Positions 48,253-57,413 of a stretch of DNA of 60,853 bases are shown here, one piece after another. Origin of the DNA: Candidatus Aquabacterium excrementipullorum (GTDB lineage Bacteria > Pseudomonadota > Gammaproteobacteria > Burkholderiales > Burkholderiaceae_C); NCBI GenBank assembly GCA_019112875.1, contig DXIO01000022.1, positions 1-60,853 on the forward strand, read 5' to 3'. The notes under the pieces were generated by a model. That model did no database searches and was not told the origin of the DNA. It saw only the letters and a list, made by a program, of their open reading frames with translations. Position numbers and translations under genes: made by a program. The first letter of the stretch is position 1. Every line of letters starts with the position of its first letter.

Positions 48253-49554
48253 ATGACCATGGGCCAGACACCGCAACCCACCGTCAACATCCTGATGGTC
48301 GACGACGAGCCCGCCAACCTGCTGGCGCTCGAAGCCATCCTGGAACCGCTCGGGCAGCGCCTGGTGCGCGCCCAATCCGGCACCGAGGCGCTGCGCCAGC
48401 TGCTCAACGACGATTTCGCCGTGATCCTGCTGGACGTGCGCATGCCCGACATGAACGGTTTCGAGGCCGCCGCCATGATCCGCAGCCGGCCCCGATCACG
48501 CAGCACGCCCATCATCTTCCTGACCGGCGCCGAGCGCAGCGCGGACGCGATGTTCGAGGGCTATTCCGCCGGCGCGGTCGACTACCTGATGAAACCCGTG
48601 GTGGCCGCCGTGCTGCGCTCCAAGGTGGAGGTGTTCATCGAGCTGGCCATCGCCCGTCTGTCGCTGGAGCACCAGGTGCGCGAACGCGAACAGGCCGCGC
48701 TGGCTCTGCAAGAGCTCAATGAGCTGCTCGAAGAGCGCAACCAGGAACTGGCTTCGGCCAACCAGGAGCTGGACGCCTTCTGCGCCGCGGTCTCGCACGA
48801 CCTGCGCACGCCCCTCGGGCAGATGATGGGCTTCTCGCAGCTGCTGGAGGTCACCGCCAACCAGCGCCTGAACGACACCGACCGCCTGCACCTGCAGCGC
48901 ATCCACAGCATCGGCCAGCACATGACGCAGATGGTGGCGGATTTCCTCACTTTCGCGCGCCTGGGCCACACCCCGCTCAACCGCGCGCCCGTGGACATGG
49001 ACACGCTGGTGCGCGAGGTGATCGAGGAGCAGACGCAGGGCGCCCAAGGCCTGCAGGGCGCCAGCACCCGCCATGTGGACTGGGCCATCGCCCACCTGCC
49101 CGCGGTCGAAGGCGACCGGCACATGCTGGCCCATGTGTGGGCCAACCTGGTGTCCAACGCCTTGAAGTACTCGCGCCAGAGCCTGCCGCCGCGCATCGTG
49201 ATCGATGGCGTGGCCGAAAGCGGCGAGTGCGTCTACTGGGTCACGGACAACGGCGTGGGCTTCGATTCGCAGCACGCGCACAAGCTGTTCGCGGCCTTCT
49301 CGCGCCTGCACGCGGGCACGGCCTACGAAGGCATCGGCATCGGGCTGTCATCGGTCAAGCGCATCGTGCTCAAGCACGGCGGCCGCGTGTGGGCCGAGAG
49401 CCAGCCCGGCCGCGGCGCGACCTTCTACTTCGCGCTGCCAGCGGTCGGGGCGGATGCCGGCGGCTCAGGCGGCACGGGCGACACGGCGGGGGCGGCCGGC
49501 AACGGCAACGCCGGCACCACCGGCGCCTTGCAGGACACGACCAGCTGGGCCTGA
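48253..49554 (+). CDS. receiver-linked histidine kinase
   Basis: A 433-residue cytosolic protein: N-terminal receiver (about 12-128; VNILMVDDEPAN, phospho-Asp in LLDVRMPDMNGF, Lys in YLMKPV), a coiled coil (about 130-175), HisKA with AVSHDLRTPLGQMM (His about 179), and HATPase with NLVSNALKYS, DNGVGF and GIGLSSVKR (about 280-397). The tail (about 400-433) is Gly/Ala/Thr-rich and overlaps the antisense lipoprotein gene by 130 bases. GAGGG precedes the ATG pair at 48253/48259. It likely receives phosphate from the upstream hybrid kinase through the receiver. Confidence 0.9.
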   Translation: MTMGQTPQPTVNILMVDDEPANLLALEAILEPLGQRLVRAQSGTEALRQLLNDDFAVILLDVRMPDMNGFEAAAMIRSRPRSRSTPIIFLTGAERSADAMFEGYSAGAVDYLMKPVVAAVLRSKVEVFIELAIARLSLEHQVREREQAALALQELNELLEERNQELASANQELDAFCAAVSHDLRTPLGQMMGFSQLLEVTANQRLNDTDRLHLQRIHSIGQHMTQMVADFLTFARLGHTPLNRAPVDMDTLVREVIEEQTQGAQGLQGASTRHVDWAIAHLPAVEGDRHMLAHVWANLVSNALKYSRQSLPPRIVIDGVAESGECVYWVTDNGVGFDSQHAHKLFAAFSRLHAGTAYEGIGIGLSSVKRIVLKHGGRVWAESQPGRGATFYFALPAVGADAGGSGGTGDTAGAAGNGNAGTTGALQDTTSWA

Positions 49555-49862
49555 GTGTCCGCGTCGTGCAGGTAGCCCATGGCGGTGTTCCACCACTGCG
49601 CGGGCTGCAGCTGGCTTTCCAGCGCATCGGATTTGCTCGACTGGCGCAACACGTCGTAGCCGCGGGGGCAGCGCACACCGGCCTCCGAGGCCAGGCGGCC
49701 CGGGTCGCGGCCGCGCATGTCGTAGATCTCCGAGCCATCCGGCGTGGCCACGCGGCGGATCTGCATCTGCGCGCAGCCGGTCAGCGCCAGCGCGACCAAC
49801 GCCATGGCCCACGCGGTGCGTGGCGCATGGGGCAGGCGGGGCAGGTCGGGCCGGACGTTCAT
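49425..49862 (-). CDS. small lipoprotein
   Basis: A 145-residue lipoprotein. Signal with the lipobox LTGC (Cys30) after ALVALA. The mature part has RRVATPDGSEIYDMRGRD, VRCPRGYDVLRQSSKSD and WWNTAMGYLHDAD, a small conserved-looking domain I cannot name. The C-terminal 35 residues are Pro/Ala-rich. The last 130 bases overlap the convergent kinase gene antiparallel. It lies 74 bases downstream of the PAS-kinase gene on the same strand and may belong to that operon. Confidence 0.78.
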   Translation of the reverse strand: MNVRPDLPRLPHAPRTAWAMALVALALTGCAQMQIRRVATPDGSEIYDMRGRDPGRLASEAGVRCPRGYDVLRQSSKSDALESQLQPAQWWNTAMGYLHDADTQAQLVVSCKAPVVPALPLPAAPAVSPVPPEPPASAPTAGSAK

Positions 49863-49936
49863 GGCCTCAGTATGGCCGCGCGGGCTTCGGCACCAAACGC
49901 GGATCAGCGCCGGAAACCTGGCACTTCCCGCCAGCC

Positions 49937-52072
49937 TCAGTGCACGTAGGGCGACAGGGCGCGCTGCACCTCGCCGATGAAGCGGCCCTGGTCGAACTCG
50001 GTCTTGTTGACCAGCTCGAACAGGCCGCCGCTGAGCAGCTGGCGATCACGCACGGTGAGGTCACGGCCGGTGACCACCATGATGGGAATGCGCGCACTGG
50101 CGGGATCGCCCTTGAGCGCATCGACCACCTCGAAGCCGCTGACCTCGGGCATCTCCAGGTCCAGCAGGATCAGGTCGGGGTTGAAGCGGCGCGCCAGGCT
50201 GATGCCCTCGGCACCGCCATAGGCGCGCAGCACCACGCAGCCCAGGTGGTTCAGCGGCTCGGCCACGCGCTCGACGGCCTGCGCGTCATCGTCGATCACC
50301 AGCACGGTGGTGTGGCGCGGCGAGTTGCGCGCCATGCCCACATGCTCCAGGCCGCGCTTGAGGTCGTCCATGCTGAGGGGCTTTTGCAGCACCAGCGACA
50401 CGCCCATGGAGTAGCCCAGCGTGCGGCCATCGCTTTCCACCGAGACCACCACCACGGGCACCTGCGCCCAGCGCGGGATCTCCTTCATGCGCTGCAGGAA
50501 CTGCCAGCCGTCCATGCCGGGCAGGCGGATGTCCAGCGTGATCAGCTCGGGCACGAACTGGTTGCTCAGCGCCAGCGCGTCTTCGGCCGACACGGCGCGG
50601 CGCGTCTGGAAGCCCAGCGATTCGAGCTGCAGGCGCATCATCGTGGCGGCGCGGTCGTCGTCCTCGATGATGAGGGCCGTAGAGCGCAGCGTGATCTGCG
50701 GCATCTGCAGTTGCTCCAGGTCCTCTTGCGGCTGGGCGGCGTGGATCGGCAGCCAGACGGTGAAACGGCTGCCCTGCCCCACCTCGCTGCTCACGGCCAC
50801 GGCGCCGCCGTGCAGCTCGGCCAGGCGGCGCACCATGGCCAGACCCAGGCCCGTGCCTTCCTGCGTGCGGCTCTCGTTGCTGTTGACCTGCGAAAACGGC
50901 AGGAAGAGCAGGTCCAGATCCTGTGGGCGCATGCCGATGCCGGTGTCGCGCACGGACAGCTCGACGAACTCCCGGAAATCGCCCTGCGGCAGTGGCGTGC
51001 GCCGGCCATGGGGGAAGCCAGGGATGGCCTGGGCCGCGCGCGACACGGGCACGCGCGCCACCTGCACGGTGATCGAGCCCTCGGACGGCGTGAATTTCAC
51101 GGCGTTGGACAGCAGGTTGTGCAGGATCTGGCGCACGCGGCGCGGATCGGCCTTCACGTCGTCGTGCAGCGAGGGCGAGAGCTCGGTCAGCAGGCGCACG
51201 CGCTTGCCGCGGGCCTTGTCGGCCACCACCAGCAGGCTGTCGGCCAGCAGGGCCTGCAGGTCGACGGTCTCGAGCGAGAGCTCCATCTTGCCGGCCTCGA
51301 TCTTGGAGAGGTCGAGGATGTCGTTGATCAGCGCCAGCAGGTGGTTGCCGCCCTCGAACACATGGCCCAGGTAGATGCGCTGCTGCTGGTTGAGCTCGCC
51401 GGCCATCCCGTCCTTGAGAATCTCGGAGAAGCCGATGATGGCGTTGAGCGGCGTGCGCAGTTCGTGCGACATGCTGGACAAAAACTCGGACTTGAGCCGG
51501 CTGGCCTCTTCGAGCAGCGTGTTCTTGGTGGCGATCTCGCCGTTGACGACCTCCAGCTCGGCGGCCAGGCGGCGTGACTGGGATTCGCGCTGGCGCAGGT
51601 CTTGGGTCTGCTGCTCGAGCTCGGCGCGCAGCTGGCGCATGCGCACGTAGTCGCTCACGTCGTCCAGGCGGTGCACCACCCAGACGATGTCGCCGCGCTC
51701 GTTGCGCAGCGGGGTGTTGTGGGGCGTCCAGTAGTGGGCCTCGAAGCCGCCTTCGGCCTCGGGCTTGGGCAGGTCGCGCTGCAGCAGTTCCATCGCATCG
51801 GGCTGGCCGGTAGACAGCACCTTGCGCACCGAGGCCAGCAGGTCCGTGCCCGAGGGGATGCCGGGCTGGTAGGGCGCCTCGGGGAAGATCTCCTGCAGCG
51901 GGCGACCCAGCAGCGCGTCACGGCGCGTGCCGGTGGCCTCCAGGTAGGCCTGGCTCACGGCCACGGCCACCAGATGGGCGTCGAACACCAGGTACAGGCC
52001 GGGCAGCCCTTCGAACAAGGCCCGGAAATCGGGCTCGTCCTGGGCCGGCACCGGCTTGAGCACTCGGGTCAT
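49937..52072 (-). CDS. PAS-domain hybrid histidine kinase with two receivers
   Basis: A 711-residue soluble kinase without membrane helices. PAS at about 17-140 (FRALFEGLPGLYLVFDAHL), coiled coil, HisKA with SSMSHELRTPLNAIIGF (His about 203), HATPase with NLLSNAVKFT, DTGIGM and GTGLGLAMV (about 320-455). Two receivers follow: ALIIEDDDRAATM (about 470, Asp in TLDIRLPGMDGW) and VLVIDDDAQAVER (about 596, Asp in LLDLEMPEVSGF). The first Lys position is QKPLS, the second NKTEF, which lacks the usual KP. Its start overlaps the single-receiver gene (52069-52072) by ATGA. Confidence 0.92.
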   Translation of the reverse strand: MTRVLKPVPAQDEPDFRALFEGLPGLYLVFDAHLVAVAVSQAYLEATGTRRDALLGRPLQEIFPEAPYQPGIPSGTDLLASVRKVLSTGQPDAMELLQRDLPKPEAEGGFEAHYWTPHNTPLRNERGDIVWVVHRLDDVSDYVRMRQLRAELEQQTQDLRQRESQSRRLAAELEVVNGEIATKNTLLEEASRLKSEFLSSMSHELRTPLNAIIGFSEILKDGMAGELNQQQRIYLGHVFEGGNHLLALINDILDLSKIEAGKMELSLETVDLQALLADSLLVVADKARGKRVRLLTELSPSLHDDVKADPRRVRQILHNLLSNAVKFTPSEGSITVQVARVPVSRAAQAIPGFPHGRRTPLPQGDFREFVELSVRDTGIGMRPQDLDLLFLPFSQVNSNESRTQEGTGLGLAMVRRLAELHGGAVAVSSEVGQGSRFTVWLPIHAAQPQEDLEQLQMPQITLRSTALIIEDDDRAATMMRLQLESLGFQTRRAVSAEDALALSNQFVPELITLDIRLPGMDGWQFLQRMKEIPRWAQVPVVVVSVESDGRTLGYSMGVSLVLQKPLSMDDLKRGLEHVGMARNSPRHTTVLVIDDDAQAVERVAEPLNHLGCVVLRAYGGAEGISLARRFNPDLILLDLEMPEVSGFEVVDALKGDPASARIPIMVVTGRDLTVRDRQLLSGGLFELVNKTEFDQGRFIGEVQRALSPYVH

Positions 52073-52479
52073 GAACCAACTCCTTCCTGCTTGGTCGCAT
52101 CGTCGTTGGCCACATCATGCGCCAAAAGGCCGTCAACGGCAGCCAACAGCTGTTGATAGCGCAGGGGTTTGGCCACATAGGCGGCGCAACCGGCGGCGCG
52201 CATGCGCTCTTCGTCGCCCTTCATGGCGAAGGCGGTCAGGGCCAGCACCGGGATGTCCTGGGTGCGTTCGTCGGCCTTGAGCGCGCGCGTGGCCGCCAGC
52301 CCGTCCATGCCGGGCAGCTGGATGTCCATCAGGACCAGATCAGGTTGGTGTTCCTGCGCCAGGGCCAGGCCCAGCGGTGCGTCGGTCGCCTGCAGCAGGG
52401 TGTGGCCGGCGTTCTGCAGAATCGTGCCGGCCAGCAGCATGTTGGCCGGCGTGTCTTCGACGATCAGGATGCGTGCCAT
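52069..52479 (-). CDS. single-domain response regulator
   Basis: A 136-residue CheY/DivK-like receiver with acidic pair E8/D9 in ILIVEDTPAN, phospho-acceptor D52 in LVLMDIQLPGMDG, Thr in LALTAFAM and Lys in YVAKPL. No output domain, so it probably relays phosphate or binds a partner. It overlaps the hybrid kinase start by four bases, making the two a translationally coupled pair. Confidence 0.92.
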   Translation of the reverse strand: MARILIVEDTPANMLLAGTILQNAGHTLLQATDAPLGLALAQEHQPDLVLMDIQLPGMDGLAATRALKADERTQDIPVLALTAFAMKGDEERMRAAGCAAYVAKPLRYQQLLAAVDGLLAHDVANDDATKQEGVGS

Positions 52480-52563
52480 CGACTCCCCCCAAAAGTCTTG
52501 TCACTTCGGGGTATACGCCGTAGGCGGCGCGGCGGCAAGCCTCCAGAAAGACCTTGTTGCAAT

Positions 52564-53799
52564 TCAGGACTGCGGCGCGGCCTCGGGCGGGGCGACGCCA
52601 GGCTGGTGGCCGCCGAACAGCACGGGCAGGTAGTTTTCCTGACGACGGCGCCCCCAGCGCACCAGGCGGGCCTGGCCGCCGGGCAGCATCCGGTTCAGGG
52701 CATGCCAGCCCAGGCGAGGCAGCGTGGTCAGCACGGGGTACCAGGGCGTGGTGGGCGGCAGGCCCAGCGCGGCCATGCCCTCCTTGCCGACGAAGAGCCG
52801 GGCCACGCTCAGGTGGCGGGCGCGGTTGAAGCGGCCCTGCACGCCGGGCAGCCAGCGGTAGTGGCGGGCCAGGGGCTCGTCCATCAGCGAACGGCCCAGG
52901 GCCTGGCTGGTGTGGTCCGGCGGGGCCTGGCTGACGATGTTCTGGTACAGGGCCACGCGGGCCTGCTGCTCATCTTCATGCAGCAGGCCTTCCTCGACGC
53001 CCATCAGCCAGCCCAGGTAGCGCCACAGGTGCATCATGCCCTCGGCATCGCGTCGGCTGACCACCACGCCGCACACGCGCAGCGACATCAGGTGCACGGC
53101 GCTGAAGCCCAGGTAGGTGGCCTGCATGTCGACCTGGTTGATGGGCATGCCCAGCAGGCTACGGTCCCACGCGGGACGGTTCCACAGGCTGCGGCGCACG
53201 ATGGCGTGCATCACGCGCACGCGCAGGGTCGTCTTGAAGCCGGGGCTGAAGCGGTCCAGGCCGCCTTCGGCGGTGGCGTCCATCCACCAGGAGGTGGTCT
53301 CGGCCACGCGCCGCTGAGCGCCGCGCTGCAGGGCGCCCGTCATCACCAGGGCCTGGTTGATGGCGCCGGCCTGGTAGCCGGCCATCAGGCCCGCGTCGCG
53401 CAGCACCAGCATGCCGAAGCGGCCCGCGCTGTGGATGAAGCGGGCGCCGTCGCGCAGCTTGGCCTCGTCAACCCAGGCCGGGCGGGTTTCCACATGGCGG
53501 ATGAAATTGGCCAGCGGCGCGGGCGCGTCGGGCACGGCCGCCAGGCCGCCTTCGATGGCGCGCTCCAGCAGCGGGCGGCCGGCCGTCATGCCGACCTGGT
53601 GCAGCCACTCCACCACCGCGTCGGCCGGCGCGTCGCCGCGCCACAGGGCGGCGCCCAGGGCGTCCCACTGTTCGGGCGAGGCCTCTGGATCGTTGCGGAT
53701 CAGCAGGCGCACGCCGCTGGCCATGCGGCGGCCGATGGCCGGATCGGCCCCGTGGCGCCGGGGCGGTTGCAGCGAATGGGAGGCGGGCAGGGCGGACAT
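52564..53799 (-). CDS. oxygenase MpaB family protein (DUF2236-like)
   Basis: A 411-residue protein of the MpaB/latex-clearing-like oxygenase family, which use a b-type haem. It has TRPAWVDEAKLRDGARFI (about 107), GMLVLRDAGLMAGYQAGAIN (about 131), RVRVMHAIVRRSLWNRPAW (with a His that may be the haem ligand, about 200) and GFSAVHLMSLRVCGVVVSR. Start at 53799 (MSALPASHSL) since GGAAG lies eight bases upstream; 53814 is the alternative. Substrate unknown. Divergent from the AraC regulator, which may control it. Confidence 0.85.
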   Translation of the reverse strand: MSALPASHSLQPPRRHGADPAIGRRMASGVRLLIRNDPEASPEQWDALGAALWRGDAPADAVVEWLHQVGMTAGRPLLERAIEGGLAAVPDAPAPLANFIRHVETRPAWVDEAKLRDGARFIHSAGRFGMLVLRDAGLMAGYQAGAINQALVMTGALQRGAQRRVAETTSWWMDATAEGGLDRFSPGFKTTLRVRVMHAIVRRSLWNRPAWDRSLLGMPINQVDMQATYLGFSAVHLMSLRVCGVVVSRRDAEGMMHLWRYLGWLMGVEEGLLHEDEQQARVALYQNIVSQAPPDHTSQALGRSLMDEPLARHYRWLPGVQGRFNRARHLSVARLFVGKEGMAALGLPPTTPWYPVLTTLPRLGWHALNRMLPGGQARLVRWGRRRQENYLPVLFGGHQPGVAPPEAAPQS

Positions 53800-53999
53800 G
53801 GGCGCGGCTTCCATGAGGAGGACATGAGGCCATGGTGCGCCGCCGGCCTACCCGCTGTCATTGGCCGCACAGGCCGGCGCGTTGGCCGCTGCCCCCAGGG
53901 ATTGCCAGGGCTTCAACGCCCCACCGGCACCGCCGTCGAGGCCTTCGCGACACATGCAAATCGCCACGCACGTTCCCGCCCCGCTACCATCCTGGGTTG

Positions 54000-55106
54000 A
54001 TGAACACGCAGTCGCCTCCCGTCAACACGCCCACCGCCGGCTTCACCGCGCCCTTCGCGCGCGTGGTGATCGACTACGTGCAGGCCCAGGGCGTGGATGC
54101 GACGCCGGTGTGCCAGGCGCTGCGCCTGACACCTGCCCAACTGGCCGACGAGCACCTGCGCGTGCCCAGTGCCAGGCTGGCGCAGGCCCTGAGCGTGGCC
54201 ACGCGCCTGTGCAACGACCCGCAGGCGCCGCTGCGCATCGCCAGCTTCGTGCGGCCGGCGCACCTGGGCTCGCTGGGCTATGCGGTGATGAGCAGCGCCT
54301 CCGGCGGCGACGGCCTGGCCCTGTTCGAGCGGCTGCAATCCCTGCTGTGCACCGAAATCCGCGGGCACCACCAGGTGGTGGGCGCCACCATCGAGACACG
54401 CCAGGAGCTGCTGGGCCCCGTGCCGCGCAGCACCGATTTCTGGGTGTTCTTCGTGGCCTCGCGCCTGGGCTTCGCGCGCTGGGTGTCGGGCCGGGCCCTG
54501 GTGCCCGTGCGCCTGGACCTGCCCTGCCCGCCGCCGGCCGACCCCGCCCCCCTGCAACGCTTCGTCGAGGCGCCGCTGCGCTTCGACGCGCCCGAGTGCC
54601 GCGAGGTGATGCCGGTGGACTGGCTGGCCTGGGCCAATCCCAACGCGGACCCGGCCGTGCACGCTTTGATGAGTTCGCAGGCCGGCCAGCGCCTGAATGC
54701 CCAGCGCCAGGAGCCCGGCGAGGCCGTGGCCCAGTTGCGCCAGCAGGTGGCGCTCAGCCTGCGCGAAGAAGGCCAGGTGCCCTCGCTGGAGACCCTGGCC
54801 CAGCGCCTGGCCCACCCCGGCGCCGCACCGGGCGCCGCACCGTCGGCCCGGCAACTGCAGCGGCGCCTGGCCGAACTGGGCCAGAACTTCAAGACCTTGG
54901 TGGAAGACGTGCGCCGCGAAGAAGCGCTGCGCCATCTGGAGCACACCGCGCTGCCGCTGGCCGAGGTGGCCCGCCTGGCCGGCTACGCCGACACCAGCAC
55001 CTTCCACCGCGCCGTGCGCCGCTGGACCGGCCTGACGCCGCTGGCCGTGCGCGAGCAGGCGCGCCAGCGCATGGGCGCGCAGGGCAGCAGCCAGACAACA
55101 GGCTGA
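54000..55106 (+). CDS. AraC family transcriptional regulator
   Basis: A 368-residue regulator with an N-terminal ligand-type domain (about 15-205; LGSLGYAVMSSASGGDGLAL) of the OruR/ArgR-like AraC subgroup and a C-terminal double HTH (about 265-360; ARQLQRRLAELGQNFKTLVED, then EVARLAGYADTSTFHRAVRRW and GLTPLAVREQ). Start at ATG 54000; a longer opening to 53832 overlaps the divergent gene's promoter region. It is 200 bases from the MpaB-like start and faces the MFS gene. Confidence 0.9.
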   Translation: MNTQSPPVNTPTAGFTAPFARVVIDYVQAQGVDATPVCQALRLTPAQLADEHLRVPSARLAQALSVATRLCNDPQAPLRIASFVRPAHLGSLGYAVMSSASGGDGLALFERLQSLLCTEIRGHHQVVGATIETRQELLGPVPRSTDFWVFFVASRLGFARWVSGRALVPVRLDLPCPPPADPAPLQRFVEAPLRFDAPECREVMPVDWLAWANPNADPAVHALMSSQAGQRLNAQRQEPGEAVAQLRQQVALSLREEGQVPSLETLAQRLAHPGAAPGAAPSARQLQRRLAELGQNFKTLVEDVRREEALRHLEHTALPLAEVARLAGYADTSTFHRAVRRWTGLTPLAVREQARQRMGAQGSSQTTG

Positions 55107-55136
55107 CCGCCGCCCGTCAGGCGCCAACACCGGGCT

Positions 55137-56579
55137 TCAGCGGTGCCGGGGCCCCGTGCGCACCGGCAGGCACAGCAGGGCCGTCACCAGCGCCAGCGCG
55201 ATGTGGCTGCCGTACAGCCATTTGAAATCCGCCAGCGCCAGGCCCTCGTGGCCCAGCAGCGCCACCGTGAACGCCACGCCCATCACCGCGCCGACCTGGC
55301 GCACCGCCTGGTTCACCGCGCTGCCGATGCCGAAGCGCTGCGGCGGCAAGTGCGCCACCGCCGCACCCGACAAGGCCGGCAGCACCATGCCCACGCCCGT
55401 GCCGGTGAGGAACATGCCCGGCAGCCAGGTGTGCAGGTAATCGGGCGTGGGGCCCGCCATGGTCCAGAACCACAGGCCGCCCAGCGCGTAGACCAGGCTG
55501 CCGCCCACCAGCAGGCCGCGGTGCCCGTGCTTCGCGGCCCAGCGGCCCGACAGCACCGCCACCGGGATCACCAGCAGCGGCCCCGGCGTCACGGCCACGC
55601 CGGCCTGCGGCAGCGTGTAGTGCCAGACCTTCGTCATGAAGAAAAAGAAGCCGAAGAACATCATCGCGAAGGCCATGCCGAAGCTCAGCGTGGCCAGGTT
55701 GACGAAGCGGTAGGTGCGGTCCTTGAAGAGCGTCAGGTCGATCGCCGGCGCAGGCGTGTGCCGCGCCCAGCGCGTGAAGGCCAGCAGCGCCAGCACACCG
55801 GCCGCCACGCTGCCCCACACGGCGCCCGCGCGCCAGCCCAGCGCTTCGGAGCGCACGATGCCCAGCGCGATGGCGCCCACGCCGATGACCAGCAGCAGCA
55901 CCCCGGGCACGTCCAGCGGCGCGGCGTTGTCGGGATTGCGCGATTCACGCAGCACCTGGGCGCCCCGCCACACCGAGAACAGGCCCAGCGGCAGGTTCAG
56001 GTAAAAAGCCCAGGGCCAGCCCAGCTTGTCGACCACCAGCGAGCCAATGCTGGGGCCGAGCGCCGCAGCCAGGCCGCTCACGGCGCCCCACAGGCTCACG
56101 GCCACGGCACGCTTGTCGGCCGGGAAGGCCGAGAGCACGATGGCCAGCGAGGCGGGCGTGAGCAGCGCCGCGCCCACGGCCTGCAGCACGCGCGCCGCGA
56201 TCAGCCAGCCCACCTGCGGCGCCAGCCCGCACAGCAGCGAGGCCAGCAGGAAGACCAGCACGCCGGTGATGAACACCCGCTTGCGCCCGTGCAGATCCGC
56301 CAGGCGCCCGGCCGGCACCAGCAGCGCCGCGTAGACCACCGTGTAGGCGTTGAGCACCCAGGACACGTCCGCACTCGATGCCGCTGGAAAGCCCGCCCGC
56401 ACGGCGCCGAAAGCCGCGAACAGCACGGTGCTGTCCAGCGAGACGAGGAACACGGCGATGCTGGCCAGCAAGAAGGTGGGCCAGGGCGAGGGCGCCGGGC
56501 TTGCCGTGCTGGCCGCTGGCGATGAACCGGTCACACTGGCGGCGCCCACCGCTGGCGACGGCTTGACCGCGCCGTTCAT
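55137..56579 (-). CDS. MFS drug transporter, DHA2 (EmrB/QacA) type
   Basis: A 480-residue, 13-14 helix proton antiporter. TM1 FLVSLDSTVLFAAFG carries the DHA2-type Asp (about 49), motif A is AGRLADLHGRKRVF, and motif C is GAVSGLAAALGPSIG. Such pumps export toxic amphiphiles. The start overlaps the SDR stop by ATGA, so the two are coupled. The TetR gene and a perfect palindrome lie upstream, indicating inducible control. Confidence 0.92.
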   Translation of the reverse strand: MNGAVKPSPAVGAASVTGSSPAASTASPAPSPWPTFLLASIAVFLVSLDSTVLFAAFGAVRAGFPAASSADVSWVLNAYTVVYAALLVPAGRLADLHGRKRVFITGVLVFLLASLLCGLAPQVGWLIAARVLQAVGAALLTPASLAIVLSAFPADKRAVAVSLWGAVSGLAAALGPSIGSLVVDKLGWPWAFYLNLPLGLFSVWRGAQVLRESRNPDNAAPLDVPGVLLLVIGVGAIALGIVRSEALGWRAGAVWGSVAAGVLALLAFTRWARHTPAPAIDLTLFKDRTYRFVNLATLSFGMAFAMMFFGFFFFMTKVWHYTLPQAGVAVTPGPLLVIPVAVLSGRWAAKHGHRGLLVGGSLVYALGGLWFWTMAGPTPDYLHTWLPGMFLTGTGVGMVLPALSGAAVAHLPPQRFGIGSAVNQAVRQVGAVMGVAFTVALLGHEGLALADFKWLYGSHIALALVTALLCLPVRTGPRHR

Positions 56580-57286
56580 GCGCCCCCCGGCAGGCCGAGG
56601 TACACGCCCGGCTCGGCGGCCAGGCCCTGCTTGACCTGGCGCGTGATCGCGTCGGCCAGCACCTCTTCGCGGCCTGCCTCCAGCGCGGCCAGCACTTGCG
56701 CTGCCACGTCATCCGGGTGCGTCTTGGGGCCCTGGGCACCGCGCGCCATGTCGGTGTCCATGAAGGCCACGTGCAGGCCCAGCACCTGCGTGCCCTGGGC
56801 GCGCAGCTCGTGGCGCAGGCCGTTGGTCAGCGACCAGGCGGCCGCCTTCGTGGCACTGTAGGTGCCGAAGGCGGGCATGTTGACCCAGCTCAGCGCGGAC
56901 AGCACGTTGACGATGGCGCCGCCGCCGTGCCGCGCCAGCACGGGCGCGAAGGCGCGGCTGGTCAGCAGCGGGCCGAAGACGTTGGTGTCCAGCTCGGCGC
57001 GCAGGGCCTCGAGCGTGCCCTCGCCCAGGAAGCCCGACGAACGCGAAATGCCCGCGTTGTTGATGAGCAGGGTGACATCGCCGAGCTCGCGCGCCACGGC
57101 GGCGATCTGGTCGGCGTTGGTCACGTCCAGCGCAATGGGCACCACGCCCGGCAGCGTCACGCTGGCCGGATCTCGCGCGGCGGCGTAGACCTTGCGTGCG
57201 CCAGCGGCCAGCAAGGCCTTGGCGAAGGACAGCCCCAGGCCGCGGTTGGCACCGGTGACGAGGGCGACGGAATTCTGGATCTTCAT
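56576..57286 (-). CDS. short-chain dehydrogenase/reductase
   Basis: A 236-residue classical SDR: nucleotide motif TGANRGLGLSF (about 11-21), NNAGIS (about 76-81), catalytic Ser in LSALSW (about 129) and YSATK (about 142-146). A TetR-type operator is 37 bases upstream of the ATG, and AAGGAG is seven bases before it. Coupled to the MFS pump. Such pairs often handle reactive aldehydes, ketones or quinones, but the substrate cannot be read here. Confidence 0.92.
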   Translation of the reverse strand: MKIQNSVALVTGANRGLGLSFAKALLAAGARKVYAAARDPASVTLPGVVPIALDVTNADQIAAVARELGDVTLLINNAGISRSSGFLGEGTLEALRAELDTNVFGPLLTSRAFAPVLARHGGGAIVNVLSALSWVNMPAFGTYSATKAAAWSLTNGLRHELRAQGTQVLGLHVAFMDTDMARGAQGPKTHPDDVAAQVLAALEAGREEVLADAITRQVKQGLAAEPGVYLGLPGGA

Positions 57287-57322
57287 GGGAGCACTCCTTG
57301 GAGGGACGGGAGGGACGATGCA

Positions 57323-57342
57323 AATATGACGATCGTCATATT
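57323..57342. promoter_or_regulatory. perfect 20-bp palindrome, TetR operator 1
   Basis: AATATGACGA followed by its exact complement TCGTCATATT. It lies 37 bases upstream of the SDR start and 72 bases past the TetR stop. A near-identical site precedes the TetR gene, marking both as binding sites of that regulator. The T/A-rich site stands out in GC-rich DNA and probably overlaps the SDR-MFS promoter. Confidence 0.88.
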
Positions 57343-57413
57343 CATGGGTGAGCCTGAATCGGCGTGGGTCGAAGTCAAAAAATCAAAGGGTGGCGCGCCG
57401 TGGTCGGGCCCGC

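Noticed and set aside
49205..51577. 790-codon plus-strand frame
   Set aside because: Runs through three real genes on either strand; shadow.
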